Origin: Torreya grandis
Lineage: Eukaryota > Streptophyta > Pinopsida > Cupressales > Taxaceae
Reading direction: 5' to 3'
DNA length: 64,000 nucleotides
Assembly (NCBI GenBank): GCA_037957365.1
Contig: JARHVA010002371.1
Location: 930,001 to 994,000 of the forward strand
Below are positions 36,581 to 49,739 of this stretch, one piece after another. The first letter of the stretch is position 1. Every line of letters starts with the position of its first letter. The position numbers and the translations under genes were made by a program. A model generated the notes under the pieces. That model was not told where the DNA came from, did not search any database, and saw nothing but the letters and a program-made list of their open reading frames with translations.

Positions 36581-37272
36581 CCTATATCCCTCTCAAAAAT
36601 CTTGTTAATAAGTTGTAATAGACTTAGAAGGGAGTCTTTGTGAGTTTTTTCAAGCTAACAATCTATTCTAAGGGCACATGGAAAGAGTCATGAGTATGAG
36701 GAGACACTCTCTATAGAGTCATATGTGAATATATGAGCATAAAGAGTAGGAATTTTAAAAATCACAGTCAAAATGCCTAAAATCCTCACTAATACCTACA
36801 AGCAAAAAGTTTAGTTCTAGGCAATATGGAGCTTTGAGTGAACTAGGAAGAACATATGCAGACCTTTGGGAAAGGTGTTTTATGTTCAAGAGGAGGAATT
36901 ATTTACAAAAAAATGGAATTTTAAGACCTATATACCTCTCAAACATCTTGTTAATGAGTTCTAACAGACCTAGAAGGGAGTCTTTATGAGTTTTTTCAAG
37001 CTCACAATCCATTCCAAGGACACATGGAAAGAGTCATGAGTATAAGGAGACACTCTCTATAGAGTCATAGGTTAATAGATGAGCGTAAAGAGTAGGAATT
37101 TTAAAAATCATACTCAAAATGCCTAAAATCCTCACTGACACCTATAAGCAAAAAGTTTAGTTCTAGGCAATATGGAGATTTGAATGAACTAGGAAGAACA
37201 TATGCAGACCTTGGGAAAGGTGTTTTAGGGTCAAGAGGAGGCATTGTTTACAAAAAACGGAATTTTAAGATC
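36581..37272. repeat. 346-bp direct tandem duplication
   Basis: 36581-36926 and 36927-37272 carry the same sequence at an offset of 346 bases. Both contain AGGAGACACTCTCTATAGAG and TTTAGTTCTAGGCAATATGG. The copies differ by a few percent. Confidence 0.9.
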
Positions 37273-40200
37273 CTTCTACACTAAGGACTCTCTTTTACCT
37301 CCACTCATAGCCTTGATAATTCGAGAGGTACTTTTATCCACATGGAATATAAATTGAGCAAATGTATGAGCTAAAATGGTGTTGGGAAGGGATGTAGCAT
37401 GTCATAAGGAGTCTTTATCCATGATAAAGTTAAGGGTAGAGGAAATAAAGTATGAAGAAAGGTAAAAAATGTATAGATTTGTTTAAAACCCTATTTTTAC
37501 TTTATGAGGTCATTAATGGCATAAAAACCTCCAAAACACCATTGAGGTAATTTGATATCATTCTTGAATAGCTCTCCAAGTGAAGAATAAGTTTGTTTCA
37601 ATTTTAGGTATCATCAAGAAGACCATCTATGGAATTTTTAGGTTTGATAAAAGATTGTAGGTCTCTATGTTAGTTGTAGGTATTGATGAGTCAATAGCTT
37701 GACAAATCTATAATGGCTTGAAAGCAGACCTAGATAAGAGTTTCTACAAGTTTCAAATTGCCACCAAGAGACCAGTGTGATAATTGAACATGCCTTAAAT
37801 AAACTTGAGGAGATCTATTTCAAGAATGTAACATCATAATTTGAGGTGCTCAAGCATGTACACAAGGTGTCATAAAGAGAAAAGGTAATTAAACACAAGT
37901 GCAATATTGTAACTCCTCAACCAAATACAAAATAAAAGTGTAATGGTTCAATAAGGTTTCAAAACACCTAGAAATAGTCCTTATGGACAAAGATGATAAG
38001 CTCAAGAAGAATAAAACTTATCAACACCCTTATTATGATGAATTAGATGTTGAAAGAAGCATTGAATAGCCAAGAATGGCATAAAAATGTTCCAAGGAGG
38101 TTAATAATGCCATGTGTTAAGGAATCAACTTGTAACTACTTTTCAAGAAGTTGATGTGTAACTCCAAGGAGATAGAATTAGTTTCAATAAGAATAAATTC
38201 AATCATGATGACCTTATATGCCATCCATCAAGGAGAAGTAAATAAACACTTAGCCTAGTATGTTGAGACTAAGATGAAAACCCATTCTTTACAGAATTGG
38301 TGGCAAAATATTTTTGTATTGTAACTAGTTTTGTGATTGATGACAACCATGATAGACTTTATCCACATCCTACATCTCTCTCTCCTTATCTATTCTATAA
38401 ATTTGGCCTTGAATGGTATTGTATGGATCCTCAAGTTGAATATGGTGAAGCCCTTCTCAAGTCAACACTTTTTTACCTTATAGAATTAATAACAATTTGG
38501 TTTTATCATTCTTCAATCTTACTTTTAGTGTACACTTTTGATGGTGCATGATTTATAGTGGTAGTGTCCTAACTCGGTATCTTTTATCCTTTCACCCTTA
38601 CCTTTTTTCAAGTAGGTTGATTCCTTATAGGTCACATGAAGTGTTGTATCTAGATATGTATGGAATTAGATGTGTAAATCCTCCATTACTGTTGATTTAA
38701 TTTACCTCTTAGTTATCCCTCCTAATTCATGCATCTCCTAATATTTCCATGTGGAAACATTGATGTAAAGAAAACCTCAAGTTATATTTGTGTGGTCCAA
38801 TTAGTCTTGTTTCACTTCACAAGTGCATAGGAAAGTGGAGGTCAATATTTTGGTGCATTATCTTTCTTTATTTTTATTTTTCTCTTTCTCTTTTCCTTTC
38901 TAATTGAGTAGGTTAGTGTTGAATTTAGGTGTTTTGTCAAGTAAGATAGCCCTATTTGGAGGTTATCTCTAGTCATAGGTCACTCATAGCCTTAGAGATA
39001 TCCCATTGTGTCAATTGGGTGAAGAGGTCCTAAAAAAATGCTCTTCAAGGGTGAAATGGAAAGTGAAAGTAGTTTTTGGCACACTTAGTGTGACTAATAT
39101 GTAAAGTTCCTCATCTATTTAAGGATTTTTGGTGTTGTCCTTCAATACATCAGCCTTTGGAAGCATTTTCATAAGCATCAATGGTAACTCTTAGTTATCT
39201 ATAGCTGGTTTGAACACTCCAAGTGCCTAAAGAGCATCAATTGATATGTATTTAAATCATCCATCTTATGAAAATGCATTATTTTTACCTACATATCCTT
39301 CATATAAAGCTAAGAGTGTTTATGGATTAACTTCAAGTATCCTTAAATTAGAAATGTATCATTTCTCTCATGACACTATCCTCCCTCCCATCCCTTCTCA
39401 TGTTTCCAATAAGTCTTGGTAAATTCATATTCTTTCCAATCACCCTAAAAAAATTATTAAATAAATTAATCTTGAATTTGAGATACAATGTATGGAAAGT
39501 GATAGGGAAAGAGAGTATTATAGGTAAAAAAGAGCTTACATATTAGGCCTATATCCATCAACAAGAGGTAGAGTCATTGAGACATAATGAGACTACAAGA
39601 GAGAAAATGCAATAGTTTACCATGAGAGTACATAGAATCAAATCCAAAATCCCAATTTTAAACAAGAATAACCCCTTGAACATCTAAGAAATCCTACTTG
39701 CTTTAAGATCCTAAGTTTTAGGAATCCCAATCCTATGAAATATTTTGTGCTCGTTCCACCCATTCTTCTTAAAGTTCCTCAAACTCCCCAACCAAATAAG
39801 TTTTAAAGATTCTTACCCACTCCTCATATGCCAATCCAAATTCAAATTTGTCCACATCATGTCAAAAATTGTTTCACAAGGGCTCATATTTTACCTAACC
39901 AGTGAATGGTCATGTTTAGTCATGTTGACCCACATTGACCCTTGTAAATAGTTTACTTTTATACACACTTTTGGCTTGTGTTTTTCCCTTTCATTTGCAT
40001 GGTGTGTGTTTTTGTGTTAAATAAATGCATCTTATGCATCATTTCCTCTTCCTTGTGTTGGAGCTTATTTCAAGACATAAAATCTTTGTCAAGATCCATT
40101 CAAGGAAATATTGCTTTAAAAGGTATTAAAAAAATTAGCTTATGTTTTTTAACATAAAGGGAACTTTTCCTTGTATATCCCTATGAGATTATAACATACC

Positions 40201-40500
40201 CATAATTTTTAACTCAGGAAAATGGGTGGAGTTTCGAAGATAGCGATCTGGCTTGAAAATGTGTGTTCATTCCCATATGATGAGGATAAGTGAACTGGAT
40301 ACCAATTGGATGGATCAAGATATACATGTGTACTACATACTATCCATAATGTGGATAAGGTAAAGGTCACCAAATAATTTTTAGTTATCATAAAATCATG
40401 TAAGGAATGTGATCTCACAATCAAAAACTCCTCTACATGTTTCACTAGAAGAAATTTCATTTTGGATAAATTGTAAAAATCAAGTACCATTCACACCTCA
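37273..40500. other. Unassigned repeat-derived DNA
   Basis: Only short frames (38297-38551 plus, 39745-39951 plus, 40209-40490 minus), none with a recognised domain. I see no LTR pair or RNA gene. Confidence 0.4.
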
Positions 40501-40504
40501 AGTC

Positions 40505-41900
40505 ATAAAAAGTGCAATTATTTCATTTGCATATTTTTAACATATAGACTATGATTTGGTTTTCATTTAATGAATTGGAAATATATTTTCCTAAAAATAA
40601 TATTTTCTTCAGTTCTTAGTCCCAAAGTGCATACAATTTTCACACTAGATATCCAGAGCTTAGGAGCTAGTAGGATGAAGAGCCAATTAAGATAAAATTC
40701 TCCATTTTGACATACATTTCACATCCGGTCTCTATTTTGGTTCTCATTTGATGTGTTGGATAGATATTAGCTAGGGTATCATTTTTTTATTTATAAATTA
40801 GAGTCCCAAAGTATATAATTTTTTCACACTAGAGATCCATAACTTAAAAGCCAACAAGGACAAAGGGTCAATCATGTGTCAATTCTCTATTTTGGCATAT
40901 ATTTCACATCTAATATCTATTTTTATTATATTTTGATGTTTTAGATATATATTGAATTGGGGAGCATCTTTTATTCAGATATCAGAGCCCCAAAGTGTAT
41001 AAATATTTCACACCAAAGATCTAGAATTTCAAAGCCAACAAGGACAAAGGGACAAATAGGTGTCAATTATCCATTTTTTGCATATATTTCACATCTAAAC
41101 TCTATTTTGGTTCTAATTTTATGTATTTGATATCTATTTACTATGGAATAATATTTTCATCAGATTCTAAAGCCCCAAAGATCATATATTTTTCACACCA
41201 AAGATCTTGAACTTTGGAGCCAGAAGGGACAAAGGGTCAATCAAGTGTTAATTCTATATTTTGGCATATATTTCACATACATACTCAATTTTTGGTCATT
41301 TTTTATTATTTTAAAATATATTTTCCTAAGGTTCATCTTTTATTTTGACATTAGGGCTCAAACTTCATATTTTTTTCACAAAATTAAACTGAAGATCTAA
41401 CACTCTCAAGGACAAAGATTGAAAGCTTACAAGGCCATCTAGACAAATATCATGTCCACATCAAAAGCACAAGTGTACCAAGTATTTTTAAATAGACCTT
41501 GTGTCCATTTTAGATGCATGTGCATGTAATTCCATCTAGATGGACCTCATGGACGCATTGGATGTACAAGGAAAAATTTTAGTTTTGGATTTTCGGCCAT
41601 AACTTTTATGTCTAGACTCCATTTTGGCCTCTCATTTGAAGCATTGGAAAGGTATTTAAATTATTTATCCAATTATGTCAAATATTTTATATTTTGATAA
41701 AAAATTTGGTTGAAAAATAAAGAGGGAGAAATGTTGTCCTGATAATACATCACAGGAGTGTCATACACTGATTCTCCATTTGGCCATATCTTTCACATCT
41801 AGAAACCATTTTGGATCTCATTTTAAATGTTAGAATGGTATTGAAACAATAAATCCATTTAATTAAATCATTTTATTCTTAGGAAATTTTTCATGGATCT
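40505..41900. repeat. Satellite-like tandem repeat, about 185-bp unit
   Basis: The anchor ATATTTCACATC or a variant recurs at about 40540, 40721, 40906, 41091 and 41275 (steps 181, 185, 185, 184), then at about 41608 and 41795 (step 187 after a longer gap). Each unit has a CCATTTTGGCATATATTTCACATC block, a TTTGATGTGTTGGA block and, in the regular part, a CCCCAAAGT...TTTTCACAC and GACAAAGGGTCAA block. Units are strongly diverged, so the array is old. Confidence 0.85.
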
Positions 41901-42898
41901 AATTCATATATTTCCTTTTTTAGATCCTGCTTTCATATGTTAGGGTGTGACACATACTATCTATAAACTCTATCACCCAACATATAAGGCTCAGTGGGCC
42001 TACTTAGTGATTTAATTAAGTCACTATTGAAAAAAACTATAAAATAGAATATAAAAAATGAGAATATGAAAGGTCAAAGTGATAATATGAAAAGTCAAAG
42101 TCAGAATACAAAAGGTCATTTCATCCTCCTATGTGTTATAAATAGGAGATGATAATTGTAATAGGTTTCTTTATTTCAATATCTTGAGAAATAGGTAGAT
42201 ACAAAATTGTGTGAAAGCTATGTAATTTTTCAATTTCAATCAATGGAAGGTAAAAAAGTAGGTGATATCAATATTTAGATATGTGGGTTTTGATTTTCTT
42301 TGTTTATGAATTATGTATTCCCAATTTGTAGTGCTAAAGATTCCATTAAAATCATGCACCTTTCTTGATTGTGTGTAACTCACAATGTTTCCAGACTTTG
42401 TCTTGTAAACTTCACATATGGTTTTTTTACCAAGTGTACCCAATCCCAGTTATGAGGGGACTTTATGCTTCCAAAATAGCCTTTCATTCTCATTACATAT
42501 GATACTCATATGTCTATTTTTTTATGAGAGGAATAATTTCTATCACTTTCATTTACATTCAATTTATTATGGTGGTTCCTTACATTCATTCCATCATGAG
42601 TTTCTCATCTCCATCCTCCTCTATTATTCTCATCTTCAACCATTTCCCTTTTTGTTTTGTGAATTATAGTTAAAAGTACATATAAACCCCAAAAAATATG
42701 CATATCCTATGAGGGAACTACCCCTCTCAAACATAAATGAAAATCACCATCTCAATTATGATTTATCTAATTATTGTCAAATTTGTGTTGCTTATAATTG
42801 GGTGTCACAAAACCAAGAAAAACAAAAGTGACCTAAATTTAAACCACCATAAATACATAAGCATTATAGTTCATTTATATGGAAGGAAATATATATAA
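41901..42898. other. Unassigned DNA left of the large copia element
   Basis: Overlapping short frames at 42240-42443 (minus) and 42418-42669 (plus) have no recognised domain. TATAA at 42894-42898 is the left target duplication of the neighbouring element. Confidence 0.4.
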
Positions 42899-45531
42899 TG
42901 TTAAGCATTGTCATTGATGTTAGGTTTTTATTGATGTCAAAGAGAGCATGATTCATCATGCATTAATGATTAAGTGATCAAATTGACAGCTTAGATAATA
43001 TATGGCATATGTGCATATCAATAAGGATAATGAAGAGGTTGTGAAGCATCCATAGATGTACTTATGAAGTTCTAGTGTGTCATGTGATCTTTTAGAATTA
43101 GAAACAAACATCTTATAGCTTAAGATAATCTAGACCATCACTAAACATCATGCAAATATGAATGAACCAGCAAGTTTGTGCATTTAATGTAGGTACTCAA
43201 AAATTTAACTAAGGTCAAAGGTTTTCATCGATATGTTGTCTATAGTGATAAGAAGGTACCCTAAAGATTTGGACTCTTGAAGTGTTTTATAGATGAAAAT
43301 ATAAACCTTCAAAGTTTATCTTAAAAACTATGATGGGCCAAAGACCATCAAGTTTAAGTACATTGAAATCTGAGGACAACTAGTCAGTAGATCCAATGGT
43401 GTGTGTTAAACCACAAATTATGATCCAATGACATGAGTAAAAATCAATATGTCAAATAATGAACATGCTTGTGACATGTGTCACATTCATGAATCTTGGA
43501 TATAATATCAATGGTTTGTGGGTGTTCATACATATAGATATCAATGATGTGGGTTGAGTCAAAGCATTAATGTGCACAGAAGGCACACAAATCTGCCAAG
43601 TGGCAAAATCATGAGAGTTAGGATCAAAGATCAATGGTGATATTTCAAGGTAAATACTAGGATAATCTAAAGAGATCGATGGAGTGATTTTGTCCAAAGA
43701 TTTTAGGGAGCATAAGATTAGGTTAAAGTGCTCGATGCTTAACATCTTCTCAGTTACCATTGGAATTTGAATATTCAAATTACCGATGGAAAACCAATCC
43801 TTAATTTTTGTGATATATCTTTTGATCTAGGATGATTTTCTTATTGTAGAAAAAATAAAAGTTGTAAAGGACTCCAAGGTATATCTAAAGACATTGTTTA
43901 TAAGTTTTGAATTTTTACATGGTCAAAGATATTATGCTCTAAAGTTGACTGTTCATTTGACCATATTTTACAAGTGACCTGAGAAGGATAATTGAGCTAT
44001 TCTTGATAATATTTTAATGTTTAAAGATGAAATAACTATTGAAGAGTGTTATAGAATCCATTAAGATTATCTATGTGAATTTTGAAGTTTGACCAATCCA
44101 TATTCAATGTGAACAAAGGCTTGGAAGTTGACTATTTTTTATGAATACACTGATAGTTTGAGTAACCATCTTGTAGAAGTAAGTTGAAGGTGTTCTGAGT
44201 AGATTTTAAGAATAAAATGATCATGGAGATATTATATAAATCTTTAAGGATTATGATAAAGCATTGGTTGTCATGGTTTTCCCTTGATCAGCTATGGAGA
44301 GTCATTTTGTGTGAGTTGATTTAAGTGATTAGAACTTGTGTTGATTTGTATGATCACATGAAAGTGTAGCTTAGGTATTGAAAGATTCACCCATGTTATC
44401 TAATCATATCTCTATGTAAAATATTTGAGTATTTTCTTCATAAGTTTGAGACTTTGGTTTTTATGTATGAAGACCTAAAGAGCAAGGAGACCTAATTGGT
44501 AGGTTCAAGTGTTGAGTTAGTGTTCCAAATGGCATAAACCTAGGAGATAATTATCAAGGGGATATTAGAGATAGGTTTTATGTGTTTGAATCATTGGTAA
44601 AGGATAAGTATGGTACAAGTAGTCTCACATGTAACATGTAAATATAAATGCCTAATTTGTTTAGGTCTTACCAAGACCAAATGGTGGTTTAGGGATAATG
44701 AGGTAATGGCCAACTTATGAGAATGGATTTGAGATATGTCTTAGTGTGATATAAGTCCTAAGGTTTAAGATAATTCTTATGATTGACCAAGAAGATAATA
44801 TTCATGAAGACTCTATAGAGATTGAAAGCAAAGATGATGGTTTCTAGACTTGAGCGAGGAGAGTTGAGTAGTTATGCGAGTAAGGACTTAAGCAAAGAAG
44901 AGAACCTTGGAAAGAGAAGGTACTAGTCATTAAGGACCTATATAGAGTGTAGAGGATCAATCATGATTTTATAATTAAGTCAATGTAGGAGAACACATAG
45001 GTCATTGGACCTAATGATCCTAGAAGAGGCAATTTGAGCAAGTTAGCCCTAGAGGCAGCTTGAGAGAAATTGGATGTGAAGAGTGTAGATATAGGTGGTC
45101 ATCATTAGTTGAAGAATAGAAATAGGTATTCAAAGGTGATCTGAGTTTCAAATTAGTTTAGTGGATAATTGGTTACCTAGGGGTTTATATTCTCCTTACT
45201 AGTTGGAGCTAGTTGAAGGTCAAGTAGGTACTTGACTATATTTAGGGGTGGGTGATCTTTAATCAATTAGTGTTGGTCTAAATGTTGGATCTTATTTTAT
45301 AGGACTATAGTCCATCTTGCAAGGTTCAATAGGTTTAATCTCATAAGAGGGTTTCTCACATATATGATGTGTTCATGTGATGTATGCTCTTATGTATACT
45401 TTGGATGTATGTGTTTTCCTGTTTATGTTGCTTGATAAAATTGATGTATGATGAATAAATTAAGAGTTATAAATTGAATTGAATTATCTTTCATCACTAA
45501 TTTACTCCCCCCAGTGATTTTACCTCTAACA
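42899..45531 (+). repeat. 5' LTR of the SIRE-like element
   Basis: Begins TGTTAAGCATTG and ends GTGATTTTACCTCTAACA-like sequence (CAGTGATTTTACCTCTAACA). Matching blocks are found in order in 48045-48714, 53444-55270 and 59436-59670. The 43452-43778 minus frame is only LTR sequence. Confidence 0.92.
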
Positions 45532-45548
45532 TTTGGTATCAGATCAAG
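45532..45548 (+). other. Primer-binding site, tRNA-Met type
   Basis: TTTGGTATCAGATCAAG follows the LTR end CTCTAACA by one to two bases. Confidence 0.85.
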
Positions 45549-45594
45549 ACCTTCATTGTAAGTTTAACCACTTGAAGGTGATCTAAGGTACAAT

Positions 45595-47370
45595 ATGGAT
45601 AAACAATTAAATAAAGAGAATCAAGAGTTGAAGGCTCAATTGGAGGTCACTTATACATGTTTAAATTCAAGTGAATAAAATTACAATCATCTCAAGGCAC
45701 TATTTGAGAAGTACAGTGGTAATATGAGTGAGTTTGATTAAGAAAGAACTCATAATAAGATCATGGCCTCAAACTTTAAGGCTATTATAGATGAGTGCAT
45801 CAATCTCAATAAGGCGATAAAATCCTTGAAGGAAAGCTCAATATAAAAATATGATAAAGAAAATATCATCATATTTAATGAAGAAGTTTATTATGATATC
45901 ACAGAAAAATAAGTTGATCTAGAAGCTAAGCTCATGAGTACACTTAGTGAATTGAATGAGCAAAAGAAGAGGAATTATAAAATGAGAAATATTATCAAAG
46001 GTATTGAAGTGCATGTTAGATCTCTTGAGGGGAGTTTATAAAGGAAATCCATGAGAGCGGAAAAAAAATCAATAACTGATCAAGTTTATGGAAGAGCAAG
46101 CATGCAAAATGAAGGATGGCATGACTAAAGAAGCTAAGAGGGATAAGGAGACTATCCAAGTTCTCATAATTCAATTAGAGGTTGTAAGTTCAAGTATGAG
46201 AGCTAAAGAGGATGAAGGAATTAATTTAAGACCAAGCTAGATTCATTGAAGGATGAGTATGAGCAATTTGTTGTCAAGGTAAACAAGACTAAGAAAGAGC
46301 AAGAGAGGTTAGCTTAAGACAAGAAGGATGCAAGCACCAAGATCAACAAGAAATTATCCACCAGGCATCCAAGTGTCATAAGGTATAAAAGATATTTTAC
46401 TGGTCATTATTATTCTTATCATAGGTTTGGTCATAAGGTAAGAAACTATAGAAAAAAGAACAGTTGGTTAGCTAGAGGTATGGATAATGTAGTTTTCTAT
46501 AATTGTCATGACATGGGACATATTACTAGATTCTACCATATAATGCATGAGAAAATACTAACCTAGGTATGGAGACCTAAGACAATCAAGCATGAGAATA
46601 ATTAACCTAAGAGACAAGATGATATGTTTGTTGAGATAGAAAATAAAAAGGAAGATCATAAAAATCATCAAGCCAAAGGTATGAATAATGTTATTTGTTT
46701 TAGTTGTCATCAAGTTGGTCATATTGTAATATTTTTTATAATAAAGCTCTTAAGTAAGAATAAGGTGCATGGACATCCTATTATTCTCAATAAATTTAAA
46801 TCCTTGGTATGGAATCCTAAGAAAGCAAAGACCAAGAAAACTAATTTAGTTGAGCTGAAAGATCAAGGTGCACTACCTGCTAAAGCAAAAGAGGAATAAT
46901 ATATGAAAAAGGTTCAGTAATGCCAAGAGAATGTGTCATATATATAGATAGAAAAGGAGAATTAAAATTTAGTTCAAGTTGAGCTCAAATAGAAGAACAA
47001 GGTGTTAGTTGAGGTTAGTTTTGTGGTATGTATGGATCCAAGAGAACATCCTACTTTTATTGAGCATGTTTCATGCAAATAATATTAGTTATCATTTCCC
47101 ATTGATGAGGTTATTTATTTAGTTGATGAAAAGTTATGTCATGAATATTTCTTATCTCCATGTATTGTCAATTCATTCTTAAAATAAAAGGAGAATATTG
47201 TAGTGGATGAGCATGTTGATTCTCTCAAGCCTAAGAAGAAGAAGAACTACCAATATCAGATGACCAAGGAAGCAAAGGAATATGAGGAGTTGTGGGCAAC
47301 TCCTAGTTTCACATTGTTTTAGGACATTATGGATCAGGGTGTCTCTATGCTTCAAGGAGATAATTGATAA
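45595..47370 (+). pseudogene. SIRE-like gag, decayed
   Basis: The frame starts at ATG 45595 (MDKQLNKENQELKAQLE) and can be followed for about 590 codons with scattered in-frame stops and one or two shifts. The first ~270 residues are Lys/Glu/Leu-rich coiled coil. Degraded zinc knuckles follow: FYNCHDMGHITRFYH (about 46498-46542) and CFSCHQVGHIVIFF (about 46702-46743), both with lost ligands. The Lys-rich tail contains RPK and WNPKKAK (46810-46840). The open piece 46624-46899 is part of it. Gag would build the particle; no protease, integrase or RT follows before the purine tract. The recruiting enzymes would have to come from an autonomous relative. Confidence 0.78.
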
Positions 47371-48029
47371 GCAAGAGGAAGCATGGTGGATATCAGTTGT
47401 GCTCTGATTGATGTTGCAGGATAAGAATATATTTTAAAATGTGTTTGGTAAAGGGGGAACTAACTCAATTAGCTTAATTTTCTTGAATATTTGTGCATGA
47501 AGTGAGGGGGATAATATGTGAGATGTTATAGTCATGGTTGAGATATGAAGAAGTTTTTTATAGTTGTGAATTCAAAAAGATTGATATGATGACTTGATCA
47601 AACCAGCTCATATGTTTTGACAAGGTATTAAATCTTCATGCATGAGTAAAGAGAGCTTGTGAGTTATGTAGATAAATAGGTCTAAGGATCAAAAAATCCA
47701 AAGTTTAGATTGGTATATATCAAAGAATAGATAACATGAGATGGAGCTTGATGTTAGGGGGAACTTTATAAGCTCTATGAGTAGTTTTTCAAGTCCAAGA
47801 GAAGTCCAAGTTCATATTAGTACATATCAAAGGGGAAAAATTATTTCATATACTTGAAATTATTTAAGTATCCTAAGCATCTTAAATAGTATTTGAATAC
47901 ACACATGATGTTGAGGAATGACTATTGACATGTTGAGGAAGAGATCCTTTGTCATTAATGTCAAAGGGGGAGAAAGATCAGAATGAAGAAGCTCAAATGA
48001 AGTCATTCTGAGGGTGTTTTGCCATCAAT

Positions 48030-48044
48030 GACAAAGGGGGATAT
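48030..48044 (+). other. Polypurine tract of the SIRE-like element
   Basis: ACAAAGGGGGATATT lies directly before the 3' LTR start. A second AAAGGGGGAGAAAG at about 47965 may be an extra upstream tract. Confidence 0.7.
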
Positions 48045-48189
48045 TTTTTAGCATTGTAATTGAGTTTAGGTTGTGATTTATGTCAAAGAGAGCATGATTC
48101 ATAGTGCATTAATGACAAAGTGATCAGATTGATAACTTGGAGACTATATGGCACATGTGTAGATCAATAACAATAAAGAAGAGGTTATG

Positions 48190-48269
<80 letters not shown>

Positions 48270-48714
48270 GATGAATTTTTGGTGTGCCATATGATATTTT
48301 AGAATGATAAACGACGAGAAGCTAGACCATTATTGTACATCATGCAAATATGAATGAACTAGCAAGTTTTTACATTTAATGTAGGAAATCAAAAAGTTAA
48401 CTGAGGTCAAAGGTTTTCATGGAGATGTTGTCTATAGTGCCAAGAAGGAACCCTAAAAATTTGGACTCTTGAAGTGTTTTATATCTCAATTTATAAAACT
48501 TAAAATTTTGTATTATATACTATGATGGACCAAAGACCATTAAGTTTAACTACATTGAAGTCTGAGGATAACTAGTTAGTCGATCTAATGGTGCATGTTA
48601 AATTGTAGATTATGATCCAACGATGTGAGTAAAAGTCAATATGTCAAAGAATGAATGAATTAGTAACATGTGTCACATTCATGGAGCTTAGATAGAAGAT
48701 AAATGGTTCACAGG
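48045..48714 (+). repeat. 3' LTR of the SIRE-like element, segment 1
   Basis: Corresponds to 42899-43530 of the 5' LTR. It starts TTTTTAGCATTG instead of TGTTAAGCATTG and contains a GT microsatellite absent from the other LTR. It is cut at 48714 by the minus-strand copia insertion. Confidence 0.9.
48193..48269. repeat. (GT)n microsatellite
   Basis: About 38 GT units in one uninterrupted run within the 3' LTR. The 5' LTR has GAGGTTGTGAAGC at this point, so the run expanded or arrived after insertion. Confidence 0.97.
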
Positions 48715-48998
48715 TGATGGGGAATCAAGAACAACAAACAGCTCTGATCCCACTTGTTAGGATCTTGTTCCTCAAAAAGAGCACAATATGATTACTTTAT
48801 ATTAGCAATTAAACATGTGGAATTAACCAGAAGCAATAAGTAACTAGAATTCACAAATGACACAGAATATGAGAGACAACACAATATGTATTAATACTCA
48901 TCTAGAAAAGAATACAATGAAGAGACGCCACACTCTTCCACACCTTTCAGGCTTCCCACACCAAGTGTACAGTAATTCTCCTCAAGAGTTCACTCTCC

Positions 48999-49142
48999 TA
49001 CCAAAAATGGTCCCAACACACAACTCAAACATAGAATTGGTGTTCACCTCCAACCAGTCAGTAATAACCCTGCCAAAAATGGTCCCAACACACAACTCAA
49101 ACATAGAATTGGTGTTCACCTCTAACCAGTCAGTAATAACCC
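48999..49142. repeat. 72-bp tandem duplication within one LTR
   Basis: Two near-identical 72-bp units (one base differs) are found here, but only one in the partner LTR. It therefore arose after insertion. Frames crossing it show a 24-residue repeat but are not genes. Confidence 0.9.
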
Positions 49143-49548
49143 TGCCAGTACACAAGTACTCAAAGTACTTCAAGTAGATCTCCCATGAACCTGCAACTCA
49201 AATGATCTTACTTACACATGTAGATCTACCATGAACTTACAACAACCTACAATTCAAATGATCTTACAAGTGGAAGGATCTTCCTTGCCTTCCTCTATTG
49301 TTCTTCTGTGGAACTAGAAGGAACACACACTTTATTCTCTTCACTAGCACACTTTACAATACATGCCAATGGGTCTATTAATAGATCCCAGACTAAACCA
49401 TAACTTAGAATCTTAATTTAGACACGCAGCTCAAGACTCGAAATAGCTTTTACATGCAAACACTCAGTTCAACGAACTAACTGTTCGTGCAACGAATAGT
49501 TCTGGAACCGCACAGGTGACAGACATCAGTCCCTGTCTGCCTGGAGGT

Positions 49549-49634
49549 GACCGACATCGGTCGAACTCCTGCCAATGATGGTTGCCCTTTTGTTCACCCC
49601 TGACTGACGTCAGTCATACTGCCGATGCCGGTAT
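49549..49634. promoter_or_regulatory. CG-rich palindromes in the LTR (ACCGAC and TGACGTCA types)
   Basis: GACCGACATCGGTC (49549-49562), the perfect palindrome TGACTGACGTCAGTCA (49601-49616) and GCCGATGCCGGT (49621-49632) lie 65-150 bases inside the start of the minus-oriented LTR, so in U3. ACCGAC is the DRE/CRT core bound by DREB/CBF factors and TGACGTCA is a bZIP core. Binding here is inference. Confidence 0.5.
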
Positions 49635-49739
49635 CCCTAGAACTCAACAACCTCCATGTCTGCAATAGTTGAAGCTTTTAGCTCCACAACCTAACAATCT
49701 CCCACTTGGAGATAAATAGTTGCAACTGTACATATACCT

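Larger units (their letters stand above)
48715..49696 (-). repeat. 3' LTR of the nested copia element
   Basis: 982 bp, plus-strand TGATGGGGAATC to CCTAACA. It is 72 bp longer than its partner because a CCAAAAATGGTCCC...AATAACCCTG block is duplicated in tandem (about 48999-49142). It contains ACCGACATCGGT and TGACTGACGTCAGTCA (49549-49616). Confidence 0.92.

Noticed and set aside
48857..49177. Frame with a 24-residue repeat
   Set aside because: Result of the 72-bp LTR duplication; the partner LTR has a single unit and no such frame.
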